DNA from: Pseudomonadota bacterium
GTDB taxonomy: Bacteria; Pseudomonadota; Gammaproteobacteria; Xanthomonadales; Xanthomonadaceae
Direction of reading: 5' to 3'
DNA: 64,000 bases
Assembly: GCA_018242445.1 (NCBI GenBank)
Contig: JAFEBW010000028.1
Span: forward strand, 62,001 to 126,000
Under the pieces are notes generated by a model that saw only the letters and a list, made by a program, of their open reading frames with translations, was not told where the DNA came from and searched no databases. Of the stretch, positions 39,841 to 48,431 are shown piece by piece. Within the stretch, counting starts at the first letter, position 1, and each line of letters starts with the position of its first letter. The translations under genes and the position numbers were made by a program.

Positions 39841-40893
39841 TCACTGCGCCGTCGGGTTGGCGTCTTTCATGGATTCCAGCTTGCCCAGATCGATCTGCGC
39901 CAGCACGGACTTGAGTTGATCCATGTCGATGCCGTTGCCGGTCACGTCCACACCGAAGCGTTTGCCGACCAGCAACGACAGCGAGCCTTCGCGCGCCGAT
40001 CCGTCCCACTTTGCGTGGACGCTGCGACCGCCGATGTTGATGTTCTTCTCGTAGCTGTCGCCCTGTTCGGTTTCGTTCGCATCGGCCAATTCGGCGATGC
40101 CGGCAAGCCCGGAAATCGAGGTGGCGTCCTTGATCGACACGTTGATGCGCGCGCCATTGCTGCCGGTGAAATCCACGTCGGCCGAGGTCGTCTTGATGCC
40201 CATCGCTTGATCGGATTGCCCGCGCGGCGCGGCGCGTTGCATGCCCGGCAATGCGGCCGGCAGCAAGGCTTCGAGCGCATGGTAATCCACCGGATCGTGG
40301 CGATGCGCGCCGCCCAGCGAATGCCCCATCGCGCCGACCAGACCGCCGACCGCATTGACCGCCTGCTGGGTGTTCTGGGCATCAGGTGCGCCATAGGTGT
40401 TGCCGGTGGCCTTGTCGTGCTGTTCGATTTGCTGGCCGGCTTGCTGCATGCCCTGTAGAGCCTTGCCGATATCCGACCGCCCCTTGGCGTCGGTGCCGAG
40501 CATCGTGTCGATCACGTTGCCGGTGGTCTTGACGCCTGGATCCATCGCCGTCGATGACGAACCCGATCCGTTGCCGGTATCGGCGTTGCCATCCTGCGTT
40601 TGCGATGTGGTCTGGCTGTCGCCGGCCACGATCGAGCGCACCTTGTTGGCGACCATGTGGAACGCGGTGTAGATGCCGACCACGAACAACAGCAGCAGAC
40701 CGAGCAGCACGCCGAGCACGATCAGCACGGTTTTGCTGCCGCTGGATGGCTTGGCAACGGGTGCTGCCGATGGCACGGGAGCGGCGGAAATGGTCGTTGC
40801 CGGCGTCGATGCAGTGGAAGCAAGCGTCCCGCCGCATTGATCGCAGAACTTCGCGCCATCGGCATTGACGTGCTGGCATTGGGGGCAGTTCAT
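39841..40893 (-). CDS. Zinc-ribbon membrane protein of unknown function
   Basis: A 350-residue protein: a zinc ribbon at the very start (CPQCQHVNADGAKFCDQCGG), an Ala/Pro/Ser linker, one membrane span (about 53-76), then a large soluble part. The last 130 residues (TTSADVDFTGSNGARINVSI, INIGGRSVHAKWDG and GKRFGVDVTGNG) form a beta-rich domain unknown to me; it should be on the far side of the inner membrane. Last of four minus-strand genes from 42372. No catalytic motif. Confidence 0.72.
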   Translation of the reverse strand: MNCPQCQHVNADGAKFCDQCGGTLASTASTPATTISAAPVPSAAPVAKPSSGSKTVLIVLGVLLGLLLLFVVGIYTAFHMVANKVRSIVAGDSQTTSQTQDGNADTGNGSGSSSTAMDPGVKTTGNVIDTMLGTDAKGRSDIGKALQGMQQAGQQIEQHDKATGNTYGAPDAQNTQQAVNAVGGLVGAMGHSLGGAHRHDPVDYHALEALLPAALPGMQRAAPRGQSDQAMGIKTTSADVDFTGSNGARINVSIKDATSISGLAGIAELADANETEQGDSYEKNINIGGRSVHAKWDGSAREGSLSLLVGKRFGVDVTGNGIDMDQLKSVLAQIDLGKLESMKDANPTAQ

Positions 40894-40948
40894 GCGAGCT
40901 TCTCCTCGGGTGAATACATGCCGATTTCAATGGGTGGGTTGTCCTGAT

Positions 40949-41296
40949 TCATTGCCCCGGCAATCCGCCCATCATGGTCAAGTAGCTGATCAGGGTTTTA
41001 CCCTTGTTCGGCGAGATCACGATGACCCGGTTGCCGCAGGTGTATTTCGCGCCGCCTTGCGCCGCCATGTGCGCGCAGGATTTCGGCAGCCGGCTGGCGA
41101 ACCAGGCATCGACCTTGTCGACGGAATCTGCCGTTTCCAATTGCGACAGCGCCCCGCCGGCCGGCATGTCGGGAGTCTTGTTCACGGCGTCGGGATAGAC
41201 CGGCAGGGTGCCTGCAGCCGCCGCGACAGGAAGGGCGAATACCGCCAACCCGAGGGTGAAGGACAGCAGGATTTTATTGCCATGAAAAATGCGCAT
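40949..41296 (-). CDS. Small exported protein of unknown function
   Basis: A 115-residue protein with a signal peptide (cleavage near AAAAGTLP, residue 28). The mature part starts VYPDAVNKTPDMP and has ADSVDKVDAWFASRLPKSC. This pattern, a short Tyr-Pro-x-Ala start then Asp-Ser-x-x-x-Val, recalls a group of small periplasmic domains with no known function. Two cysteines (in PKSCAH and KYTCGN) may form a disulfide. Third gene in the four-gene run. Confidence 0.65.
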   Translation of the reverse strand: MRIFHGNKILLSFTLGLAVFALPVAAAAGTLPVYPDAVNKTPDMPAGGALSQLETADSVDKVDAWFASRLPKSCAHMAAQGGAKYTCGNRVIVISPNKGKTLISYLTMMGGLPGQ

Positions 41297-41305
41297 CGTG
41301 ATTCC

Positions 41306-41944
41306 TCAATGTCTGGAAAAGGATTTGTTGCACAACGCGCCGAGTTTTTTCGCCAGTTCCTCGCCGCGTGCAGCGGTGATGGCCTTGTCGCCAACCGGGC
41401 CGTTCTTGAAGTGCAGGTCGGCCATGCAGATGACTTCGCCCTTGATCGCGACGGTGTCGAATTCGAGCATGTCGGGGATGTTGGAGTCGTGCACGTCGTA
41501 CCACAGCGCCTGATCGCCGACGCCGGGCAGCGGCGACCCCTTTGGATTGCGGTATTGGTTCATCGACTGGTACGCCTGCTTGTTGTCGCCGCCTGCCATC
41601 GGCGGTTTCACGCGAATCGAGAAATCGATCATGGCGTTGGCATCGCCCAGTTCGCAGCCGTTCCCCGGTTCGGCGAGCGCGGCGTTCATCGAGTAGCGAT
41701 TCAATATCTGCGAACCGGTCAGGATCTGCGCCACATCACTAGCGGCTAGATCCGTTTCGCAGGGTGTCGGTGCTGCGTTTTTGGACGAGCTGGCCGGCGC
41801 GGAAATAGAGGCGGCAGGCGCGGAGTTCGTGACGGGTTGTGCTGGGCTCGCCGCGGCCGAGGCTGGTGACGAGCCACCTTGCGCGCAGGCAGTCAGCGCG
41901 CACAAGGCGGCGTTCAAGGCGATGGCGATGAGTGTGCGTGGCAT
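41306..41944 (-). CDS. Lipoprotein of unknown function
   Basis: A 212-residue lipoprotein. The lipobox is ALTAC with the Cys near residue 20, followed by an Ala/Ser/Pro-rich linker to about 60. The globular part has CETDLAASDVAQILTGSQIL, NGCELGDANAMIDFSIRV and VAIKGEVICMADLHFKNG, with four cysteines that could pair. The pattern of a repeated CE...DA...I...S...V resembles DUF3558-like lipoproteins, but only loosely. The stop is 9 bp from the next gene, so they are surely co-transcribed. Confidence 0.68.
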   Translation of the reverse strand: MPRTLIAIALNAALCALTACAQGGSSPASAAASPAQPVTNSAPAASISAPASSSKNAAPTPCETDLAASDVAQILTGSQILNRYSMNAALAEPGNGCELGDANAMIDFSIRVKPPMAGGDNKQAYQSMNQYRNPKGSPLPGVGDQALWYDVHDSNIPDMLEFDTVAIKGEVICMADLHFKNGPVGDKAITAARGEELAKKLGALCNKSFSRH

Positions 41945-41964
41945 GTGCGTGGGCTCCGTCGGGC

Positions 41965-42372
41965 TCAGTGTTTGGACGACCAGTGGTAGGAGATGTGACC
42001 TTTGCCCTTGCCGGTGATGTCGCCGTCCTGCTCTTCGCGCAGCAGGCGGCCGGTGGACTTGGCAATCCAGATCGTGGCGTCGGTGTGGCCGGTATTGCCC
42101 TGAAATTGCTCGCGGTACACGGCAGCCGCTTGGCCATCGAGCGTTTCGTCGCGCAGGTGTGTGCAGGTGTGCTTGCCGAAGCCGTACAGCTTCGGGGTGT
42201 CCTTGGCAAAGTTGTAGCCGGTCGTGGTCATGTTCACGCTATCGCTGCCGCTTTTGATGTTGGCGTCCATGATCGTCTGGCAGATCTGGTCGTCGGCGAA
42301 GACAACGGCGCTGGCGAGGAGCAGCAGGGCGTACAGGGGCAGGGCGGCTGTATTCAGGGCGGCTGATTTCAT
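41965..42372 (-). CDS. Exported protein of unknown function
   Basis: A 135-residue protein with a signal peptide (cleavage after VVFA, residue 26). The mature part begins DDQICQTIMDANIKSGSDS and has YGFGKHTCTHLRDETLDGQA, AAVYREQFQ and ATIWIAKSTGRLLREEQDG. The last segment, with Trp-Ile-x-x-Ser-Thr-Gly-Arg, resembles the LolA/outer-membrane lipoprotein-sorting type of beta sheet (as in DUF4412-like proteins). This is a weak analogy. It is the first gene of the four-gene run, 110 bp divergent from the CadC-like regulator. Confidence 0.68.
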   Translation of the reverse strand: MKSAALNTAALPLYALLLLASAVVFADDQICQTIMDANIKSGSDSVNMTTTGYNFAKDTPKLYGFGKHTCTHLRDETLDGQAAAVYREQFQGNTGHTDATIWIAKSTGRLLREEQDGDITGKGKGHISYHWSSKH

Positions 42373-42449
42373 GGCCTCATCCTTCGTGGCAGGTCAGGTT
42401 GGCGATGTCAGCCTGCCTGCCGCGAGCGTTGGCGTCCTGTCCGTTCCTC

Positions 42450-42477
42450 TGGCAGTTTTCTGGCAAAATTCCTGCCA
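42450..42477. promoter_or_regulatory. Candidate operator between the exported-protein run and the CadC-like regulator
   Basis: TGGCA occurs twice in the same direction at 42450-42454 and 42461-42465, 11 bases apart, and in inverted form (TGCCA) at 42473-42477. An 11-base direct repeat is the classic spacing for OmpR/PhoB-type winged-helix dimers, the fold found in the adjacent regulator. It ends 5 bases before the start codon at 42483. Confidence 0.4.
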
Positions 42478-42482
42478 AGGCC

Positions 42483-45434
42483 ATGCCGCCCTCGGGAGTG
42501 GACGTGTCGGCACAGGAATCCGGGGTGTATCGGTTCGCCGGATGCGAACTCGATCCGCGTGAACGCCGCCTGCTGGTGCGGGGTCAAGCCGTCGCGCTGA
42601 CGCCCAAGGTGTTCGACACCCTCGTCCTGCTGGCCGGGCGGGCAGGGCAGGTGGTCAGCAAGGAAGAATTGATCGCCACCCTGTGGCCGCGTGGGTTCGT
42701 GCACGAATCCAACCTGACCAAGCACATCTGGCTGATCCGCCGCGCGCTGGGGGACGGCGAGGATGGCGGCTGCATCGAGACCGTGCCCAAGCTCGGCTAT
42801 CGCTTCGTGGTGCCGGTGCAGCAGGTGCCGCGTGAAGCACTCGGCGCGAGGGCGCCTGTTGCGCCGACGGACGCAGAACCCGAGTCGGAGCCGGCACCGC
42901 CCGCGTCGTCGGTGGACGAGTCCGGCGAATTCTCACCGCCGGACACAGAACCAGCGCAGGCTTCGGATCGCGTGGAGGGCCGAGATAACGATGATCCCGC
43001 CGCCAGCGAAGTTGCCGTCCAGCAGCCCCGACGAATAGCTACGCGGTTCCCGTTACGAATCACGCTCATCGTCACAATGACGTTGATTGTATCGATATCT
43101 GTGCTCATCGTCTGGCAACATCGTTCTGTGGTGCAGAGTAAGACCACTCCGGTCGCCATTGCCGCGAGCGCCGATCCGGCCTCGCTGACCATCGTCGATT
43201 TCAACAACCTTTCCGGTCAGAGTCGCGATGCCTGGCTGGGGCCGGCGCTGGAGCAGATGCTGGCGACCGAGATCGCCAGCGACGGATCGATGCACGCGGT
43301 CTCCGAGGAACTAGTGCGGCCGGCGCGGCTGGGGCTGCCGCCCCCCGAAGCCGGCGGATACGCGGCAGCCAGTCTGGCTACGCTGCGGCAACGGCTTGGC
43401 GCGCGTTACATCCTGAGTGGCTCGTATCTGGTGACCGGGCCTGCGGATGCCCTGCAACTGCGGGTGGATCTCATCGTGCAGGACACCCGCACCGGCAAAC
43501 CTGCGGCGGTGATCTCGCGCACTGCGCCGATCGATGGCTTACCGCAGTTGCTGGCGCAACTGGGCGCGGATTTGCGCGGAAAGCTCGGCTTGCACGCCGC
43601 CGATGCCAGTCAATTGCAATCCACCGCCAACGCGCAGCCGCCGAGTGCCGAGGTCGCGCGGCATGTCAGCATCGCGCTGGATGCCTTGGGTCGATCCGAT
43701 CCTGCGCAGGCGCGCGATGAATTGTTGCTGGCGATCGCGCAGGCTCCGGGCTATGCCCCGGCTTACATCGATCTGGCACGCGCGTGGTCCGCGCTGGGTT
43801 ATCGGGCGAAAGCCGTGGCCGCCGCGCAGCAGGCGCTGGCCAATGCCGATGGCTTGTCCAACGAGGATCGTTTGCAGATGCAGGCGCTGCAATACGGATT
43901 GCAGGGCGATTCCGGCAAGGCAGCCGATACGTATGGGCAACTGCTGCGGCTGCGCCCCGGCAACCCCGTCTATCGCCTGCAAGCCATTGCCGCGCTCACC
44001 GATGCAGGCCGCTTCGACGCCGCCGATGCCGCGCTGGCGCAGGCCACCGCGATGCCGGCATTGGCGGGCGATCCGCGCCTGGAACTGGCAGCGCTCGCCA
44101 TCGCCCAGGCTCGCGGCAACGGTACGCTGGCGCTGGCGCATGCGAAGGTGGCCCTGCAGCGTGCGCGTGCGCGCGGCGAGCCGGGATTGATCGCGCAAGC
44201 CGAGCTGCAACTGGGCATCGCGCTCGATCAAGACGCGCAAGCCGAACCGATGCTGCGCGCGGCCATCGCCGACTTCCAGAAGATCGGCAATCCCTACCGC
44301 GAAGCGCAGGCGTGGCAGAACCTCGGCAACCTGCAATTCGCGCGCAACCAGATCGCGCAGGCGCGCGACACTTACCAGCATGCGATGGCGATGTACCAGC
44401 AGCTCGGCAGCCTTGGCGGCGAGGCTGCCGTGTACGACGATCTGTCGCGGATGTTGTGGGCGGCCGGCGACCGCGACGGCACCGAGGTAGCCTTGCAGCA
44501 GGCGCTGGCGATCGCCCGCAAGACCGACGACAAGGAACGTGAAGCCTGGAGCCTGACCGGACTTGCGACGGTGGTGAGCGATGCCGCCGCCAGCGACGAT
44601 GCGGTGTCGATGTACCAGCAGGCGATCGCGCTCGACCGTGAAACCCATAACGTCCCGCACCTGCTGTTTGCGCTGTCCACCTACGCGGATCTGCTGCGCA
44701 TGCGCGGCCAACTGGACGAGGCGCGTGCCACCTGCACGCAGGCTCTGGCCATCGCCCGCGGCCTGCCGGATGCTACGCTGGCCCGCGGCTCGCAATTCGA
44801 ATGCGCACAAGTGGCGCTCGATCGCGGCGATATCGACGCCGCGCAAGCGATGTTCGCGCAGATCGAGCACGCTGCCGACGCCGACCACGATGTTTTCAGC
44901 GCCGCCAACGCCCAGCTCGAACTCGGGCAGATCGCGATGGGGCGGCAGCAGTGGAACGTGGCGCGCGACTGGCTTCGCAAATCGCTGGCCGGCTGGACGG
45001 CGCAGCAGGAAACCGCGGGCATCGCCAACACCAGCGCCTTGCTCGCCCTGTGCGCGGTCGAACTCGGCGACAAGGCCGGGCGCGACCAGATGTATGCGCA
45101 CGGCATGGACTTGCGTGCGAAAGTGACGATGCAGCAGGAAGTGTTCGTGATGGACATGGCGCTGGCGGAGCTGCGAGCCGACATGGGCAAGTTCGATCAA
45201 GCCCTGCCGGCACTGCGCCAGTTGGCCGACGACGCGACGAAACGGCGCTGGGTCGGGTTTGCCTTCGAAGCTCGTCTAGCGATGCAGCGCGTGCTCGATC
45301 GCGGCCCGGATCGCGCGGTTGCGAATACCGCGCGCACGGCTCTGGCTGCCGATGCGCGCAAGGCCGGCTTCGGCTGGGTCGGGCAGCGGTTGGCGCTCGC
45401 GGCGCCGAAGACCGATCATCCCGTTACACCGTGA
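42483..45434 (+). CDS. CadC-like winged-helix, membrane, TPR regulator
   Basis: A 983-residue one-component regulator. The N-terminal OmpR-type winged helix (about 15-105) has FDTLVLLAGRAGQVVSKEEL, LWPRGFVHESNLTKHIWLIR and TVPKLGYRFV. A linker rich in Pro/Glu precedes one membrane span (about 187-207). The periplasmic part begins with a TolB-like region (TIVDFNNLSGQSRDAWLGPA) and continues with at least eight TPR-like repeats. No phosphate-accepting domain is present, so the signal is presumably sensed outside the membrane. ATG 42483 is likely; a start 28 codons upstream is in frame. The copper genes follow 33 bp downstream in the same direction. Confidence 0.87.
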   Translation: MPPSGVDVSAQESGVYRFAGCELDPRERRLLVRGQAVALTPKVFDTLVLLAGRAGQVVSKEELIATLWPRGFVHESNLTKHIWLIRRALGDGEDGGCIETVPKLGYRFVVPVQQVPREALGARAPVAPTDAEPESEPAPPASSVDESGEFSPPDTEPAQASDRVEGRDNDDPAASEVAVQQPRRIATRFPLRITLIVTMTLIVSISVLIVWQHRSVVQSKTTPVAIAASADPASLTIVDFNNLSGQSRDAWLGPALEQMLATEIASDGSMHAVSEELVRPARLGLPPPEAGGYAAASLATLRQRLGARYILSGSYLVTGPADALQLRVDLIVQDTRTGKPAAVISRTAPIDGLPQLLAQLGADLRGKLGLHAADASQLQSTANAQPPSAEVARHVSIALDALGRSDPAQARDELLLAIAQAPGYAPAYIDLARAWSALGYRAKAVAAAQQALANADGLSNEDRLQMQALQYGLQGDSGKAADTYGQLLRLRPGNPVYRLQAIAALTDAGRFDAADAALAQATAMPALAGDPRLELAALAIAQARGNGTLALAHAKVALQRARARGEPGLIAQAELQLGIALDQDAQAEPMLRAAIADFQKIGNPYREAQAWQNLGNLQFARNQIAQARDTYQHAMAMYQQLGSLGGEAAVYDDLSRMLWAAGDRDGTEVALQQALAIARKTDDKEREAWSLTGLATVVSDAAASDDAVSMYQQAIALDRETHNVPHLLFALSTYADLLRMRGQLDEARATCTQALAIARGLPDATLARGSQFECAQVALDRGDIDAAQAMFAQIEHAADADHDVFSAANAQLELGQIAMGRQQWNVARDWLRKSLAGWTAQQETAGIANTSALLALCAVELGDKAGRDQMYAHGMDLRAKVTMQQEVFVMDMALAELRADMGKFDQALPALRQLADDATKRRWVGFAFEARLAMQRVLDRGPDRAVANTARTALAADARKAGFGWVGQRLALAAPKTDHPVTP

Positions 45435-45467
45435 TGCAATGCCGCCAAATCCTGAGAGAGATGCGTG

Positions 45468-47315
45468 ATGTCGCCCCATGACCCGCGTGACGACCTGCGC
45501 AACCCGTCGCGCCGTCGCTTCGTGCAGGGCCTTGCTGCCGGCGGTGCGGTCGCAGGTCTGGGCGTGTGGTCGCGGCACGCGGCTGCGCAGCCCGTGCCGA
45601 TGCGGGTGCCGGTGCTGACCGGTACGTACTTCGACTTGAGTGTCGGGCAGATCTTGATGAACTTCACCGGTCGCGTGCGTCCGGCCGTGACCGTGAATGG
45701 ATCGTTGCCCGGGCCGACTCTGCGCTGGCGTGAAGGCAGCACGGTCACCCTGCGCGTGGCCAACGCACTGCCGGCCGGCTCGAACCACGCTCCCATGGCG
45801 TCCATCCACTGGCACGGCATCCTGCTACCGGCCAACATGGATGGCGTACCGGGACTGAGCTTCGATGGCATCCGCCCCGGCGAGTCGTACCTGTATCGCT
45901 TCGACGTGCGCCAAAGCGGCACCTACTGGTACCACAGCCATTCCGGATTTCAGGAGCAGGCCGGGCTGTACGGTGCCATCGTGATCGACCCTGCCGAACC
46001 CGAGCCGTTCGCCTGCGAACGCGAGCATGTCGTGCTGCTGTCGGATTGGACCGACCTCGCGCCGGCCGCGCTGTTCGCCCGCCTGAAAGCGATGCCGGGT
46101 TACGACAACCTGCACCGGCGCACGGTCGGCGATTTCCTGCGCGATGCGCGCAGGGATGGCTGGTCGGCGACTCTGGCCGACCGCGCGATGTGGGGGCGCA
46201 TGCGCATGACGCCGACGGATCTGTCCGACGTGAACGCGCACACCTACACCTACCTGATGAACGGCGTCACCGCGCCGGGCAACTGGACGGGCTTGTTCAA
46301 GCCCGGCGAGCGCGTGCGTTTGCGACTCATCAACGGCTCGTCGATGACCCACTTCGACGTGCGCATCCCCGGATTGAAGATGACCGTCGTCGCAGCAGAT
46401 GGCCAGCCGGTGCACCCGGTGACGGTGGACGAACTGCGCATCGCGACCGCGGAAACCTACGACGTGATCGTGCAGCCATCGGGGCAGGACGCCTACACGA
46501 TCTTCGCGCAGGACATGGGGCGCACCGGCTACGTCAGCGGCACGCTGGCGGTACGCGAGGGCCTGCGCGCGCCGATCCCCGCCATCGATCCGCGTCCGAT
46601 CCTGACGATGGACGACATGGGCATGGGCGGCATGGCGATGGGCCGCATGAACGGGATGTCCGGCATGCATGCCAGCCATGACGCTTCGATGCCGCATGCA
46701 GACGCGGCGGCCAGCGCGCACGCCATGGATGCGATGCCCGGCATGGCTCACGGCGACGCTGCGACCGGCATGGGCGGCATGCACGGCGACATGACCCCGC
46801 ATCCATCCAGCGAGACCGGCAGCACGCTGGTGGACATGCAGGCGATGGCACCGGCGCCGCGCCTGGACGACCCGGGCATCGGCCTGCGCGACAACGGGCG
46901 CAACGTGCTCAGCTACGCGAACTTGCACAGCGTCTTCGAGGATCCTGACGGCCGTGATCCGGGGCGCACGATCACCCTGCACCTGACCGGCCATATGGAA
47001 CGCTTCGCCTGGAGCTTCGACGGGGTGAAGTTCGCCGACGCTGCGCCACTGCGTTTCAACTACGGCGAGCGCCTGCGCATCGTGCTGGTCAACGACACCA
47101 TGATGACCCACCCGATCCACCTGCACGGCATGTGGAGCGATCTGGAGGACGAGCAGGGGCGCTTCCTCGTGCGCAAGCACACCATCGACATGCCGCCCGG
47201 CACGCGGCGCAGTTACCGCGTGCGCGCCGACGCGCTCGGCCATTGGGCCTACCACTGCCATCTGCTCTACCACATGGAAGCGGGCATGATGCGCACGGTG
47301 GAGGTGAGCGCGTGA
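45468..47315 (+). CDS. copA: Multicopper oxidase CopA (periplasmic copper resistance)
   Basis: A periplasmic Cu(I) oxidase of 615 residues exported by Tat (RRRFVQGLAAGGAVAG near residue 15). Copper sites: SIHWHGILLPANMDGVPG, GTYWYHSHSGFQEQ, HPIHLHGMWSDL and YHCHLLYHMEAGMM. Between about residues 380 and 450 there is a Met/His-rich stretch (MDDMGMGGMAMGRMNGMSGM, then HAMDAMPGMAHGD) that can hold several Cu(I). ATG 45468 follows GAGAGAG; GTG 45465 is adjacent. The stop overlaps copB (GTGA). The length and motifs match PcoA/CopA. Confidence 0.96.
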   Translation: MSPHDPRDDLRNPSRRRFVQGLAAGGAVAGLGVWSRHAAAQPVPMRVPVLTGTYFDLSVGQILMNFTGRVRPAVTVNGSLPGPTLRWREGSTVTLRVANALPAGSNHAPMASIHWHGILLPANMDGVPGLSFDGIRPGESYLYRFDVRQSGTYWYHSHSGFQEQAGLYGAIVIDPAEPEPFACEREHVVLLSDWTDLAPAALFARLKAMPGYDNLHRRTVGDFLRDARRDGWSATLADRAMWGRMRMTPTDLSDVNAHTYTYLMNGVTAPGNWTGLFKPGERVRLRLINGSSMTHFDVRIPGLKMTVVAADGQPVHPVTVDELRIATAETYDVIVQPSGQDAYTIFAQDMGRTGYVSGTLAVREGLRAPIPAIDPRPILTMDDMGMGGMAMGRMNGMSGMHASHDASMPHADAAASAHAMDAMPGMAHGDAATGMGGMHGDMTPHPSSETGSTLVDMQAMAPAPRLDDPGIGLRDNGRNVLSYANLHSVFEDPDGRDPGRTITLHLTGHMERFAWSFDGVKFADAAPLRFNYGERLRIVLVNDTMMTHPIHLHGMWSDLEDEQGRFLVRKHTIDMPPGTRRSYRVRADALGHWAYHCHLLYHMEAGMMRTVEVSA

Positions 47316-48385
47316 AGGGCAGGGGAGGGTTGGCGTGTTCGGCATGGTGCGTCGTTGCCATCGCCGCCATGAACGTGCCTGTCGCGGCCCAATCCATGCC
47401 CGACCATGACATGCAGGGCATGGACATGCACGGCATGGGCATGGCGCATCCCGCGCCGCCAAGAACCAAGCCAGCCGCGAAGAAGCACGCCACGCCGGCG
47501 TCGCATCATCACGATGCGTCGGCGCAGCCTCCGGCAGCGCAAACCCAGGCGGTGCAGACGCCGGCTCACGGCATGGATGCGATGCCGATGGATCACGGCG
47601 CAACCATGCCGGCGAGTACCAACAACCCGGCGATGCCGATGGACATGCCCGGCATGGTCATGCCATCCACGCAACCGCGCACGCCGATTCCGGTGCTCAC
47701 CGATGCCGACCGCGCGGCGGCCCAGCCGCCGGCGATGGCCCATCCAGGGAATGATGAAGGCATCCACGGTCAATTCCTGTTCGATCGATTCGAAACCTGG
47801 AATGCCCCGGCGGGCGCAGCGATCGCCTGGGAAGCGCGTGCCTGGATCGGCACCGACACCGATCGGCTCTGGCTGCGCAGCGAAGGCGAGCGTCGCGATG
47901 CGCGCACCGAATCGGCCGATGTCGAAGTGTTCTACGGCCGTCACATCGCAACGTGGTGGGATGGCGTGATCGGCATCCGCCACGACCTGCATCCGGGTTC
48001 GTCGCAGGATTTTGCTGCCATCGGCTTGATCGGCACCGCCCCGTACAAGATCGACGTGGCGGCCACCGTGTACATCGGCGCAACCGGGCAAACCGCCACG
48101 CGCATCGAGGCGGATTACGACGTGCTGCTGAGCAACCGATGGATTCTTCAGCCACGGGTCGAGGTCAACCTGTATGGTCGCAACGATCCGCTTCGCGGCA
48201 TCGGATCGGGGCTTTCGACGCTCGAATCGGGCCTGCGCCTGCGCTATGAAATCACCCGCCGATTCGCGCCCTACGTGGGCGTGGAGCGCGAGCAGGCATT
48301 TGGCGGCACCGCCGACCTGCGCCGAGCAGCGGGCGAGGGCACCGATGATCTGCGTTGGGTTGCGGGACTGCGGTTCTGGTTCTGA
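47312..48385 (+). CDS. copB: Copper resistance outer-membrane protein CopB
   Basis: A 357-residue protein with a signal peptide (cleavage near VAAQ, residue 27), then a Met/His-rich copper-binding region (MPDHDMQGMDMHGMGMAHP, HHHDASAQ, MDAMPMDHGATMP). From about residue 145 the CopB/PcoB beta-barrel domain starts (LFDRFETWNAPAGAAIAWEA), with FYGRHIATWWDGVIGIRHDL and a terminal Phe (GLRFWF), normal for outer-membrane assembly. GTG 47312 overlaps the copA stop by 4 bp. It works with CopA in copper tolerance. Confidence 0.94.
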   Translation: MKGRGGLACSAWCVVAIAAMNVPVAAQSMPDHDMQGMDMHGMGMAHPAPPRTKPAAKKHATPASHHHDASAQPPAAQTQAVQTPAHGMDAMPMDHGATMPASTNNPAMPMDMPGMVMPSTQPRTPIPVLTDADRAAAQPPAMAHPGNDEGIHGQFLFDRFETWNAPAGAAIAWEARAWIGTDTDRLWLRSEGERRDARTESADVEVFYGRHIATWWDGVIGIRHDLHPGSSQDFAAIGLIGTAPYKIDVAATVYIGATGQTATRIEADYDVLLSNRWILQPRVEVNLYGRNDPLRGIGSGLSTLESGLRLRYEITRRFAPYVGVEREQAFGGTADLRRAAGEGTDDLRWVAGLRFWF

Positions 48386-48431
48386 ATAGCCCGGCCTTGC
48401 CACCGGCTGTGAACAGTGCGATCCGGTGGCC

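Noticed and set aside
43539..45200. 553-codon minus-strand frame antisense to the TPR regulator
   Set aside because: Shadow of an Ala/Leu-rich repeat protein; no motif and no ribosome site.
45435..45467. copL-type Cys-rich leader gene before copA
   Set aside because: The gap between the regulator and copA is only 33 bases and holds no ORF.
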